From Brevundimonas sp. NIBR11 (lineage in GTDB: Bacteria > Pseudomonadota > Alphaproteobacteria > Caulobacterales > Caulobacteraceae): a DNA stretch of 64,000 nt. Position 1 is the stretch's first letter. Each line of letters opens with the position of its first letter. Positions 48,044-56,809 of this stretch are shown piece after piece. Below the pieces are notes generated by a model. It saw nothing but the letters and a program-made list of their open reading frames with translations. It did not search any database and was not told where the DNA came from. Both the position numbers and the translations under genes were made by a program. The stretch is from NCBI RefSeq assembly GCF_027912535.1, contig NZ_CP115465.1:1530001-1594000 (forward strand), in the 5' to 3' direction.

Positions 48044-49147
48044 ATGTCCGACGTCGACCACCGCCTGATGACGCTGAAATCCTCGCTGCGCGAGACCCGG
48101 GTCGGGCCCGATCCCGCGCCGTCCGACCTGGCCGAGGGCGAGGTTCTTCTGGCGCTGGACCGGTTTTCCCTGACAACCAACAATATCACCTACGCCGCCT
48201 ATGGCGACGCCATCGGCTACTGGAAGGTCTTCCCGACCGGCGATCCCGCCTGGGGTATGATGCCCGTGTGGGGTTTCGCCGACGTCGCCGCCTCTCGCGC
48301 TGAGAGCGTCGAGGTCGGGGCCCGCGTCTTCGGCTACTTCCCAATGGCCGACACGCTTCTGGTCCAGGCCGAGAAGATCAGCCGGGGCGGTTTCGCCGAC
48401 GCTTCGCCCTGGCGAAAGGCCGTGCCCGATATCTACAATCGCTACGTCCTGTGCGCGGCCGACCGCAACTACGACAAGGCGCTGGAGAACCCCGAGGCCC
48501 TGTTTCGCCCCCTGTTCATCACCTCCTACACGGCCGTCGATTTCCTGCGCGACGCCGGCTTTTTCGGCGCCAAGCGGGTCGTGGTCTCCAGCGCGTCTTC
48601 GAAGACCGCCTACGGCTCCGCCCACTGTCTGGCGAACGACGACGTCGAGGTCATCGCCCTGACCGGCGCCCGCAACCGCCCCTTCGTCGAGGGTCTGGGC
48701 GTTTACGACGCCGTCCACGGCTATGAACAGGTGGAGGCCCTGCCGAACGACCGACCGACACTCTACCTCGACCTCGCCGGCGACCGCGAACTGCGCCGCC
48801 GCATCCACGTTCGTCTCGGCGACGCCCTGAGATACGATTGTCTGGTCGGCTCCACGCAGAGCGACGCATTCACCGAAAACGATCCCGAACTGGTCGGGCC
48901 GAAACCCGTCTTCTTCTTCGCCGCCACCTGCCTGGACCAGCACCGCGAGCGTGGGACTCTGCACGCCTTCTACGACCGCTTCCTGTCGGATCAGAAAGCC
49001 TTCTTCGAGCGTGTCGTCGACCCGGCCTCGCCCTGGATCCGCATCGTCGAGCACCACGGGTTCGCCGCCATCGCCGATGTGGTCCGCGACCTGGCCGACG
49101 GCGTGTCCGACCCGGCGGAAGGCGCGATCGGAGTGATCTCCCGCTAG
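48044..49147 (+). CDS. DUF2855 family protein
   Basis: The 367-residue protein fits DUF2855, distantly related to medium-chain dehydrogenases: LDRFSLTTNNITYAAYGDAIGYWKVFP, WGFADVAASRAESVEVGARVFGYFP, LFITSYTAVDFL and the nucleotide-binding-like VVVSSASSKTAYGSAH. No zinc motif is evident. A GGGAGA Shine-Dalgarno favours the ATG at 48044 over the GTG at 48041. It diverges from lspA across 127 bp. Enzymatic activity is unproven. Confidence 0.87.
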   Translation: MSDVDHRLMTLKSSLRETRVGPDPAPSDLAEGEVLLALDRFSLTTNNITYAAYGDAIGYWKVFPTGDPAWGMMPVWGFADVAASRAESVEVGARVFGYFPMADTLLVQAEKISRGGFADASPWRKAVPDIYNRYVLCAADRNYDKALENPEALFRPLFITSYTAVDFLRDAGFFGAKRVVVSSASSKTAYGSAHCLANDDVEVIALTGARNRPFVEGLGVYDAVHGYEQVEALPNDRPTLYLDLAGDRELRRRIHVRLGDALRYDCLVGSTQSDAFTENDPELVGPKPVFFFAATCLDQHRERGTLHAFYDRFLSDQKAFFERVVDPASPWIRIVEHHGFAAIADVVRDLADGVSDPAEGAIGVISR

Positions 49148-49170
49148 CCCTCAAGCAGCAGCCGGGCCAT

Positions 49171-50049
49171 ATGCAGCGCATGACCTTGCCCCACGCCCTG
49201 CCTCGTCTCTCCACCGTCGCCGACGACTACGACGTCCTGCTGTGCGATGTCTGGGGCGTGATCCACAACGGCCGCGAGAGCTGGCCCGAGGCGTGCGACG
49301 CCCTGACGAAGTTCAACGAGCAGGGCGGCCACGTCGTTCTGATCTCCAACTCTCCGCGCCCCTCGCACGACGTGGTGGCCCAGCTGGACGGTCTCGGCGT
49401 CCCGCGCTCGAGCTGGAAGGCCTTCGTCACTTCGGGCGACGCGACCCGGATGGAGCTGGCCCGTCGCGCCCCCGGCCCGGCCCTGATCATCGGGCCGGCC
49501 CGCGATGACATCCTCTATGAGGGTCTCAATCTCGACCGGGTGGATAAGGTCGCCGACGCCGCCTTCCTGTCCGTCACCGGCATGATCGACGACGAAACCG
49601 AGACGCCCCAGCACTATTTCGAACAGCTGTCGCAGGCCGCCGAGCGCGAACTGGAGCTGATCTGCGCCAACCCGGACCGCATCGTTCAGCGCGGCGACAC
49701 GATCATCTACTGCGGCGGCGCCTTGGCCGACCTCTACGAATCTCTCGGCGGCCGCGTGACCATGGCCGGCAAGCCCTATGCCCCGATCTACGCCCTCTCG
49801 CTCGCCGAGGCGGAAAAGTTGATGGGTCGTCCCGTCGACCGCTCCCGCGTTCTCTGCATCGGCGACGGGGTGATCACCGACGTCCTCGGCGCCAACCAGC
49901 AGGCGCTTGACTGCCTGTTTATCGCCCAGGGCATCCACGGCGACGCCGCACGTGGCGACGACGGCGCAATCGATCCGCTTCGCGCCGCCGCCCTCCTGGC
50001 GCCCGAGACCGCCTACGCCCGCTACGCGGCCCTGGACCTGAAATGGTAG
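49171..50049 (+). CDS. HAD-superfamily phosphatase (TIGR01459/NagD-like)
   Basis: The 292-residue protein shows the HAD motifs: nucleophile Asp in VLLCDVWGVIHNG, Ser/Thr in LISNSPRP, Lys in AGKPYAPIY and the metal-binding GDGVITDVLGANQ. It belongs to the NagD/class IIA type sometimes named TIGR01459. The substrate is unknown; it is commonly linked to sugar phosphates. An ATG at 49180 is an alternative start. It follows the DUF2855 gene by 23 bp. Confidence 0.9.
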   Translation: MQRMTLPHALPRLSTVADDYDVLLCDVWGVIHNGRESWPEACDALTKFNEQGGHVVLISNSPRPSHDVVAQLDGLGVPRSSWKAFVTSGDATRMELARRAPGPALIIGPARDDILYEGLNLDRVDKVADAAFLSVTGMIDDETETPQHYFEQLSQAAERELELICANPDRIVQRGDTIIYCGGALADLYESLGGRVTMAGKPYAPIYALSLAEAEKLMGRPVDRSRVLCIGDGVITDVLGANQQALDCLFIAQGIHGDAARGDDGAIDPLRAAALLAPETAYARYAALDLKW

Positions 50050-50087
50050 TTCTCGCCAAATCGGCGAAGCGCGTCTAACACCGCCCC

Positions 50088-50543
50088 ATGAACACCGGAC
50101 CTCACCCCTCGGGCGGCTATATCCTCGAAGAACTCTCGCCCGGCATGGTGGCCGTCAAGGACGTGACCATCACCGAGGACCGGATCCAGCAGTTCGCCGA
50201 AGCCTCCGACGACTTCAATCCCGTCCATATGGACGAGGCCTTTGCGTCCAAGACCGCCTATCGCGGCCGGATCGCCCACGGCCTGCTTTCGGCCAGCTTC
50301 GGCTCGGCCGTGGTCGGCACGATCCTGCCGGGCGCCGGCGCCATCTACCTGTCGCAGTCGCTCGCCTTCCATAAGCCGGTCCGCATCGGCGACGTCGTGC
50401 GCGCTCAGATCACCGTCGCCTCCGTCGATCCCGAATCCGCCCGCGTCGTCCTGCGCACCGAAGGCTATGTGAACGACGAGATGATCATGGAGGGCGAGGC
50501 GACCGTGCGCGTCCCCCGCCGCCGCCGTCCCGCCAAGGACTGA
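50088..50543 (+). CDS. MaoC family dehydratase
   Basis: The 151-residue protein is a hotdog-fold (R)-specific enoyl-CoA hydratase-like enzyme. The catalytic Asp and His are in FAEASDDFNPVHMDEAFA, followed by IAHGLLSASFGSAVVG. Such enzymes hydrate 2-enoyl-CoA in fatty acid or polyhydroxyalkanoate metabolism. It lies 38 bp after the HAD gene and 14 bp before ribF in the same orientation. Confidence 0.92.
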   Translation: MNTGPHPSGGYILEELSPGMVAVKDVTITEDRIQQFAEASDDFNPVHMDEAFASKTAYRGRIAHGLLSASFGSAVVGTILPGAGAIYLSQSLAFHKPVRIGDVVRAQITVASVDPESARVVLRTEGYVNDEMIMEGEATVRVPRRRRPAKD

Positions 50544-50557
50544 TCGAGGCCTTCGCC

Positions 50558-51493
50558 TTGGCAATCGACATCATCCGCCATTGGCGCGACCTGCCCGCCT
50601 CCCAGCGGGGCGCGGCGGCCGCCTTGGGCGCCTTCGATGGCGTCCATCGCGGGCACCAGGCCGTTATCGCCTCTGCTAAGTCGGCCGCCGACCGTCTGAA
50701 CGCCCCCCTCGCCGTCGTCAGCTTCGACCCGCACCCGCGCCGCTGGTTCCAGCCCGACGCCGCCCCTTTCCGCCTGATGAGCCCCGCCCAGATGGCCCAC
50801 GCCCTTGAGCCGCTCGGCGTCGATCGCCTCTACCTCCTGGCCTTTGACGCCGATATGGCCGCCATGTCGGATGAGGCCTTCGCGGTCGAAGTCCTGTCAG
50901 GCGGCCTGGGCCTCACCCACGCCTCGGTCGGATTTGACTTCACCTACGGCAAGGGCCGCACCGGCTCGCCCGAAGCGCTCGCCCGCGTCGGCCGCGAGTT
51001 GGGCTTCTCTGTGGTCGTCACCCCTCGCGTCGACGACGCTGGCGGCCTGAAACTTTCCTCAAGCGCCGTGCGCGAGGCCCTGAACGCCGGCGACATGGCC
51101 CGCGCCGCCGCCATCCTGGGCCGGCCCTTCGCCATCGAGGGCGAGGTCGTCCACGGCGACAAGCGCGGCCGCACCATTGGCGTCCCGACCGCCAATGTCC
51201 GCCTCGGCGACTACATGCGCCCAGCCTACGGGGTCTATGCCACCCGCACCCGCCTGCCCGACGGCCGCGTCATCGACGGCGTCGCCAACCTGGGCGTCCG
51301 TCCCATGTTCGAGATCGCCCAGCCCCTTTTGGAGGTCTGGCTGTTCGACTTCGCCGAGGACCTCTACGGCCAGACCATCGCAACCGAACTGGTCGCCCTG
51401 CTGCGCGGCGAAATGAGTTTCGACGGCCTCGACGCCCTCAAGGTCCAGATCGACGCCGATGCGGCGGCGGCAAGGGCGATCCTGGCCGCCTGA
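50558..51493 (+). CDS. ribF: Bifunctional riboflavin kinase/FAD synthetase
   Basis: RibF makes FMN from riboflavin and FAD from FMN. The N-terminal nucleotidyltransferase has ALGAFDGVHRGHQAVIASA and the FDPHPRRWF motif; the C-terminal kinase domain carries GRPFAIEGEVVHGDKRGRTIGVPTANV and GVANLGVRPMFE. It has 311 residues (E. coli 313). The start appears to be TTG at 50558, 14 bp after the MaoC stop; no ATG lies close enough. It converges with the lipoprotein triplet across 4 bp. Confidence 0.94.
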   Translation: MAIDIIRHWRDLPASQRGAAAALGAFDGVHRGHQAVIASAKSAADRLNAPLAVVSFDPHPRRWFQPDAAPFRLMSPAQMAHALEPLGVDRLYLLAFDADMAAMSDEAFAVEVLSGGLGLTHASVGFDFTYGKGRTGSPEALARVGRELGFSVVVTPRVDDAGGLKLSSSAVREALNAGDMARAAAILGRPFAIEGEVVHGDKRGRTIGVPTANVRLGDYMRPAYGVYATRTRLPDGRVIDGVANLGVRPMFEIAQPLLEVWLFDFAEDLYGQTIATELVALLRGEMSFDGLDALKVQIDADAAAARAILAA

Positions 51494-51497
51494 CGGG

Positions 51498-52058
51498 TCA
51501 GCCCGCCGCCTCGGCCACCGCCATCAAGGTGTCGTGAAGCGAGGTCGTGCCGTCGATGATGTCGTCGACCTTCCAATTCGGCCCCTCGCGGACCAGCTTC
51601 AGCTTCAAGGTCTTCTGCTCGCCCATGTTGGTGAAAGCGACATTGGCTTCCGCGGCATTGGGGTCCGCCTGGGCCACGGCGGTCGACCGCACCACGAAGT
51701 CGGCCTGGTCCTGGCAGGCGCAGAAGGGGTCGTAGTTCAGGGTCGGGACCTCGCCGTTGGCTGCCCGGACGTCCGCACCGATCAGGGCGTTCATGGTGCG
51801 CGAGAACATCGGGTCCTGCCCCGGCGGCGGGTTTTCACCCTGCACGCCGCCACCAACATACTGGGCGTAGATCATCCGCACGAAGGCCTCCGGCCCCTCG
51901 CCCGCCGCCGCATAGACCTGATCCCGCGACACGGGCCCGGTCGGCGCCGTCGCCCCCGCCGTGGCGGAAGCGGAGGCCGAGGCGGGCTCTTTCGCCTCCT
52001 TCCCCTGCGAACAGGCCGCCAGCACCAGGGCGGCCGAAACCATCATCAGACTGCGCAT
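51498..52058 (-). CDS. DUF3828-like lipoprotein, third of a tandem triplet
   Basis: The 186-residue lipoprotein has the lipobox LAAC (MVSAALVLAACSQG) and a Ser/Ala-rich linker. The body shares with its two upstream paralogues the pattern PEAFVR.IY, FSRTMNALI, YDPFCACQDQ and LKLVREGPNWKVDDI, which fits DUF3828. The CxCQ pair could form a disulfide or bind metal. A GGAG Shine-Dalgarno selects the ATG at 52058. It begins about 15 bp after the stop of the second paralogue. Function unknown. Confidence 0.82.
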   Translation of the reverse strand: MRSLMMVSAALVLAACSQGKEAKEPASASASATAGATAPTGPVSRDQVYAAAGEGPEAFVRMIYAQYVGGGVQGENPPPGQDPMFSRTMNALIGADVRAANGEVPTLNYDPFCACQDQADFVVRSTAVAQADPNAAEANVAFTNMGEQKTLKLKLVREGPNWKVDDIIDGTTSLHDTLMAVAEAAG

Positions 52059-52072
52059 TGTCGGTCTCCAGT

Positions 52073-52648
52073 TCATTGGGCTTTCGCGGCCCGGGCTTCG
52101 GCGATCCAGGCGGTCATCGACTGGGCCAGCGGCTGTTGCGGGAACTCGACCGTCTGGTCGCGCACGATGTCGTCGATCTTCCAGTCCCCGTCCTCCTTGA
52201 CCAGCTTGTAGGTCTGGGTCCGCGTCTCGACCGGCTCGGCCATGGTCCAGGTCATCACCACCGTCACGTCCGCCCGATCGGCGGAGACCGCCCCCGGCGT
52301 GACGCGGGTCAATCGCATGCCGCCGTCGTCCTGACAGTCGCAGATGGGGTCGGATTCGAAATAGGCGTATTCGCCGGGCTCGCCCAGCGCCTCGGTCTCG
52401 GCGATCAGCGCCCTCGTGCGCGCGGACCACATCGAAGGGACTTCAACCTCGGGCGCGTCCGGGTCCTCGTTGCGGACGGCGGTGCCGCCCTGCTCCGTCA
52501 GATACAGCGACCGCACGAAGGCCTCCGGCGTCTGTCCCGTCGCCGGAGCCTCGGCCGCCGTCGCCGGCGCCCCGGCCTTGTCCTCGGGCTGCGAACAGGC
52601 CGCCAGCGCCAGTACGGCCGCGCCCAGCATCCACACCTTCATCGTCAT
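52073..52648 (-). CDS. DUF3828-like lipoprotein, second of a tandem triplet
   Basis: The 191-residue lipoprotein has the lipobox LAAC (GAAVLALAACSQP). It shares TPEAFVRSLY, MWSARTRALI, SDPICDCQDDGG and YKLVKEDGDWKIDDI with its neighbours. The start at 52648 overlaps the stop of the first paralogue (ATGA), so the pair is translationally coupled. An ATG at 52642 is also in frame. Divergence outside the shared motifs is large, so the duplication is old. Confidence 0.82.
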   Translation of the reverse strand: MTMKVWMLGAAVLALAACSQPEDKAGAPATAAEAPATGQTPEAFVRSLYLTEQGGTAVRNEDPDAPEVEVPSMWSARTRALIAETEALGEPGEYAYFESDPICDCQDDGGMRLTRVTPGAVSADRADVTVVMTWTMAEPVETRTQTYKLVKEDGDWKIDDIVRDQTVEFPQQPLAQSMTAWIAEARAAKAQ

Positions 52649-53196
52649 CCGCCAGCCTTCAGCTCTGCGGTCGAGGCGATCAGCCCCTCGACCATGTTTG
52701 GCTGGCCGTACATGGTCGCTCCCGGTCCCCAGACGATGTCGTCGATGGCCCAATGCCCGCCCTCGCGCACCAGTTTCAGCGTCTGGCTGACCGTCACGGG
52801 CGGCTCGCCGTTGACGAAGGTCACCGCCGCATCGGCGCTGTCGGTGCCCGTCGGGGTCACCGTCAGGGCCGTGATGTGCAGCTTTAGCCAGTCCTGACAA
52901 TTGCAGACGGGGTCGAAGCCCAGATAGCCGACGCCCTCGGCCGCCTCATAATTCGCATCCCACAGCGCCTGCGTTCGCGCCGACCACTCGCCGCCGATCA
53001 TCCCGGACTGCACGTTCGGATCGTCGTGGTAGTTGGCATAGAGAGCGCGCACGAAGGCCTCGGCCCCCTCCGCCTGCGCTGCCGTTGTCGCGGTCGCCGC
53101 AGGCGGGGCCGCACTCTCCGCCGGCTTGGCGTCACACCCCGCCAGTGACCCCGCCGCAAGCACCGCCCAAGCCAGCCCGGTCATCCTGATCCGCAT
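52645..53196 (-). CDS. DUF3828-like lipoprotein, first of a tandem triplet
   Basis: The 183-residue lipoprotein heads the three-gene operon. It has the lipobox LAGC (AAGSLAGCDAKP), then AEAFVRALYANYH, EWSARTQALWD, FDPVCNCQDWL and LKLVREGGHWAIDDI. A GGGAGGATG-type Shine-Dalgarno precedes the ATG at 53196. The predicted mature domain is a small alpha+beta fold of about 130 residues in the periplasm. No partner gene other than the paralogues is evident. Confidence 0.82.
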   Translation of the reverse strand: MRIRMTGLAWAVLAAGSLAGCDAKPAESAAPPAATATTAAQAEGAEAFVRALYANYHDDPNVQSGMIGGEWSARTQALWDANYEAAEGVGYLGFDPVCNCQDWLKLHITALTVTPTGTDSADAAVTFVNGEPPVTVSQTLKLVREGGHWAIDDIVWGPGATMYGQPNMVEGLIASTAELKAGG

Positions 53197-53478
53197 AGCC
53201 CATCCTCCCGTTTGCCGATGACGGTAGCGCATGCCGCCGTTTTTCCCAGCCCGCGCACGTTGCGACCGTCCCGCGCGACACGCCAGCCACAGTTCCTGAT
53301 CAAGCGGGTGGCGCCCGCCACGCCGCCTCTGCTAGACCCCGTCCACGATGACTGTTCGCGTCCTTCCGCGCCCGATTTCGATTAGCCGCCCGGCGTAGCG
53401 CCGCAGGGGGTTCCCCCGCGCACGCCGGGTTCGATGCCGAAGACGCGAACGATCACTCTTAGGATTGCCGAGACCACC

Positions 53479-56400
53479 ATGGCCGACGACGCCCAAACTC
53501 CCGATTCCCCGACCTCGCGCGACTATCGCGACACGGTCTTCCTGCCCGAGACCCCCTTCCCGATGCGCGGCGGCCTGCCCCAGAAGGAGCCGCTGATCCT
53601 CGAGCAGTGGGGCGACCTCTACGGCAAGCTGCGCGCCCGGCGTCAGGCCGAAAAGGCGCCGTTGTACGTCCTCCACGACGGCCCGCCCTACGCCAACGGC
53701 GACATCCACATCGGCCACGCCCTGAACAAGACGCTGAAAGACTTCGTGGTCCGGTCGCGCTTTCTGCTCGGCTACGACGTCGACTTCGTGCCCGGCTACG
53801 ACTGCCACGGCCTGCCGATCGAGTGGAAGATCGAAGAGGAGTTCCGCGCCAAGGGCCGCCGCAAGGACGAGGTCTCCAAGGCCGAATTCCGCGCCGCCTG
53901 CCGCGCCTATGCCGGCAAATACATCGACACCCAGACCGGCCAGTTCAAACGCCTGGGCATCGTCGGCGACTGGGACAACCGCTACGCCACCATGGACTTC
54001 ACGTCCGAGGCGACGATCGTCGCCGAGTTCCACAAGTTCAAGAACACGGGCCAGCTCTATCGCGGTTCCAAACCCGTCATGTGGTCGCCGGTCGAGCGTA
54101 CGGCCCTGGCCGACGCCGAGATCGAGTACCACGACCACGTCTCGCCCACGATCTGGGTGAAATTCCCGGTCACGGGCGCCTCGGACGACCATCCGGATGA
54201 TTTGCTGGCCTTCCGCTCGGCGACGCCGTCGATCGTCATCTGGACCACCACGCCCTGGACGATCCCGGCCAACCGGGCGATCAGCTACGGCCCCGAGATC
54301 GCCTATGGCCTGTACGAGGTGACGGCCATGGAGACCGGGCTGGAGTTCGAGCCTTGGGCCGCGCCCGGCGACCGGCTGATCGTCGCCGACAAGCTGGCGG
54401 AAGAGGTCTTCAAGGCCGCGAAGATCGCTGCCTGGACCCGCGTCTACGACATCAATCCGTCCGGCCTCGAATGCGCTCACCCGCTGGCGGCGCTCGACCC
54501 CGGCTACGGCTTCTCCGTTCCCCTGCTCTCGGGCGACCATGTCACCGACGACGCGGGTACGGGCTTCGTCCACACCGCCCCCGGCCACGGCGCCGACGAC
54601 TTCGAGGTCTGGAAGGCCCACGGTCATCACGAAGTGCCCGACACCGTCGACCCCGACGGCGCCTACTACCCCTCCGTGCCCCTGTTCGCGGGCCTCAAGG
54701 TCCTCGAGACCGAGGGCAAGAAGACCGGCAAGTTCGGCCCTGCCAACGGCGCGGTGATGGAAAAGCTGATCGAGGCCGGAAACCTGCTTGCGCGCGGCCG
54801 GCTGGAGCATTCCTACCCCCACTCCTGGCGCTCCAAGGCCCCCGTCATCTTCCGCAACACGCCCCAGTGGTTCATCCGCATGGATCAGCCGCTGAAGTCC
54901 GGCGACACCCTGCGCGAGACGGCGCTGAAGGCCATCGACGACACCGCGTTCCATCCGGCGGCGGGCAAGAACCGCATCCGCTCGATGGTCGAGGGTCGCC
55001 CCGACTGGTTGATCAGCCGCCAGCGCGCCTGGGGCACGCCGCTCGCCATGTACGTCGACAAACACACGGGCCAGCCGCTGAACGACCCGGAGGTCGACGC
55101 CCGCATCGTCGCAGCGGTCTCGCAGGGCGGCGCCGACGCCTGGTTCACCGCGTCCGACGCCGACTTCCTGGGCGCCCACGATCCGGCCCGGTTCGAGAAG
55201 GTCGAGGACATCGTCGACGTCTGGTTTGACTCGGGTTCGACCCACGCCTTCACCCTGGACCCGCGCACGCCCGAGCATGGCTATACGGGCGATCACCCTG
55301 CCCACTGGCCCGCCGACCTTTATCTGGAAGGCTCCGACCAGCATCGCGGCTGGTTCCAGTCGTCCCTGCTGGAAGGCTGCGGCACGCGCGGCCGCGCCCC
55401 GTTCAAGGCGGTGCTGACCCACGGCTTCACCCTGGACGAGAACGGGGAGAAGATGTCGAAGTCCAGGGGCAACACGACCGACCCCCTGACCATCATCAAG
55501 GAGAGCGGGGCCGACATCCTGCGTCTGTGGGTCGCCCTGGTCGACTATTCGGACGACCAGCGGATCGGCAAACAGATCCTCCAGACCACGGTCGACGCCT
55601 ACCGTAAGCTGCGGAACACTGTCCGCTATCTGCTGGGCGCCCTCTCGGACTTCGACGAGGCCGAACGCGTCGCCTACGCCGACATGCCGCCGCTGGAGAA
55701 GTTCATCCTCCATCGCCTGCACGAACTGGATGGTCAGGTCCGCTCGGCCTACCAAGGCTACCGCTTCCAGGACGTCGTCCGCCCGGTGCTGGAGTTCTGC
55801 TCCAACGACCTCTCGGCGCTCTATTTCGACATCCGCAAGGACAGCCTCTACTGCGACCGCCCCGACGCCATCCGTCGTCGTGCCGCCCGCACGGTGATGC
55901 ACGAGGTCTTCGTCCGCCTGACCGCCTGGCTGGCCCCGCTGACGCCCTTCACCATGGAAGAGGCCTGGACGACCCTCTACCCCGAGGGCGACACCAACTG
56001 CGGCCGCGTGATACCGCAGACGCCAGATCAATGGCGGAACGCGGAAGAGGCCGCGCGGTGGGCTTCGGTTCAGTCGGTTCTGGAAGTCGTCAACGACGCC
56101 CTCGAAGCCGCCCGTCGCGAAAAGACCATCGGCGGAGCGTTGGACGCCTGGCCGACCGTCACCGGCCCCGCGGGATCTTTCGCGGCCTTCGACGGCCTCG
56201 ACGCGGCGGAGGTGTTCCGCACCTCGGGCGCCGAACTGGCCGAGGGCGGCGACGCCATCACGGTCGCGGTCAACCTCGCCGACTATCCCAAGTGCGCCCG
56301 CTCTTGGCGGCGCGTGCCGGATGTGGGTTCTGATGCCCAATACCCCGGCCTCTCCGCCCGCGACGCCGATGCCGTCAGGCACTGGGACGCGACGCACTAA
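53479..56400 (+). CDS. ileS: Isoleucyl-tRNA synthetase
   Basis: IleRS charges tRNA-Ile and edits mis-activated valine. The HIGH motif is in YANGDIHIGHALNKTLKD, the editing-domain segment is VIWTTTPWTIPANRAISYGP, and KMSKS is in GEKMSKSRGNTTDP. The ATG at 53479 gives 973 residues; an in-frame ATG at 53434 is less likely. The C-terminal zinc finger, CxxC...CxxC in E. coli, is degenerate here: KCARSW keeps one Cys and the second pair is missing. The gap of 282 bp before it, shared with the divergent lipoprotein operon, shows no other feature. Confidence 0.96.
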   Translation: MADDAQTPDSPTSRDYRDTVFLPETPFPMRGGLPQKEPLILEQWGDLYGKLRARRQAEKAPLYVLHDGPPYANGDIHIGHALNKTLKDFVVRSRFLLGYDVDFVPGYDCHGLPIEWKIEEEFRAKGRRKDEVSKAEFRAACRAYAGKYIDTQTGQFKRLGIVGDWDNRYATMDFTSEATIVAEFHKFKNTGQLYRGSKPVMWSPVERTALADAEIEYHDHVSPTIWVKFPVTGASDDHPDDLLAFRSATPSIVIWTTTPWTIPANRAISYGPEIAYGLYEVTAMETGLEFEPWAAPGDRLIVADKLAEEVFKAAKIAAWTRVYDINPSGLECAHPLAALDPGYGFSVPLLSGDHVTDDAGTGFVHTAPGHGADDFEVWKAHGHHEVPDTVDPDGAYYPSVPLFAGLKVLETEGKKTGKFGPANGAVMEKLIEAGNLLARGRLEHSYPHSWRSKAPVIFRNTPQWFIRMDQPLKSGDTLRETALKAIDDTAFHPAAGKNRIRSMVEGRPDWLISRQRAWGTPLAMYVDKHTGQPLNDPEVDARIVAAVSQGGADAWFTASDADFLGAHDPARFEKVEDIVDVWFDSGSTHAFTLDPRTPEHGYTGDHPAHWPADLYLEGSDQHRGWFQSSLLEGCGTRGRAPFKAVLTHGFTLDENGEKMSKSRGNTTDPLTIIKESGADILRLWVALVDYSDDQRIGKQILQTTVDAYRKLRNTVRYLLGALSDFDEAERVAYADMPPLEKFILHRLHELDGQVRSAYQGYRFQDVVRPVLEFCSNDLSALYFDIRKDSLYCDRPDAIRRRAARTVMHEVFVRLTAWLAPLTPFTMEEAWTTLYPEGDTNCGRVIPQTPDQWRNAEEAARWASVQSVLEVVNDALEAARREKTIGGALDAWPTVTGPAGSFAAFDGLDAAEVFRTSGAELAEGGDAITVAVNLADYPKCARSWRRVPDVGSDAQYPGLSARDADAVRHWDATH

Positions 56401-56585
56401 CCTCACCCTCTCCCAGAGGGAGAGAGCTTGAGCGCCTGAGAGCCCGCGAGGGCGATCAGGGTCGCGCGAAGGGTGAGGGGTTACGGTGGGAGCCGGTGCG
56501 CACCGTAACCCCTCACCCTTTCGGCCGAAGACGCATCGCTACGCTCTGCGAGCCTCAAGCCCTCTCCCGCTGGGAGAGGGTTCAA
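56401..56585. repeat. Large imperfect palindrome (REP/MITE-like) after ileS
   Basis: The centre is a perfect 20-bp stem, 56469-56488 with 56501-56520, around a 12-base loop. The outer arms (56405-56433 and about 56553-56583) are inverted copies of each other, ACCCTCTCCCAG(A/C)GGGAGAG(A/G)GCTTGAG with few differences, and each arm contains its own small palindrome. Between outer and inner arms the two sides differ. The size (about 185 bp) and structure suggest a dispersed non-coding repeat. It starts right at the ileS stop, so it may also end that transcript. Confidence 0.8.
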
Positions 56586-56747
56586 AGACGGACACCCATC
56601 AACGGACATCCGAATTCGCCCTGCGAATTCAACGCCCGGCCGTAGTTTGTAGCTTTATTCCAGGTGCCCTTGAAAACGGGCGTAAACTCTTCTCGACCGC
56701 ACTCACGATCGAGAGGAAGCCCACCCCGCCGACCCGCCTGCTTCGTC

Positions 56748-56791
56748 CGTTTCGTCACGTTTCGTCACGCTGCGCCTGTCATGACGAAACG
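56748..56791. repeat. CGTTTCGTCA repeat and hairpin
   Basis: The 10-mer CGTTTCGTCA occurs twice in tandem (56748-56757, 56758-56767) and once inverted (TGACGAAACG, 56782-56791). The second and third copies can form a stem with a 14-base loop. It lies about 20 bp downstream of the minus-strand gene at 56810 and may act as its terminator or as a protein-binding site. Between it and the palindrome at 56401-56585 I see no gene. Confidence 0.6.
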
Positions 56792-56809
56792 GGACGAACC
56801 GGACAAAGC

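Noticed and set aside
53332..56406. A 1024-codon open frame on the minus strand opposite ileS
   Set aside because: It has no recognisable protein features, is rich in Gly/Asp/Val/Arg typical of antisense to high-GC genes, and ileS on the other strand is unambiguous.
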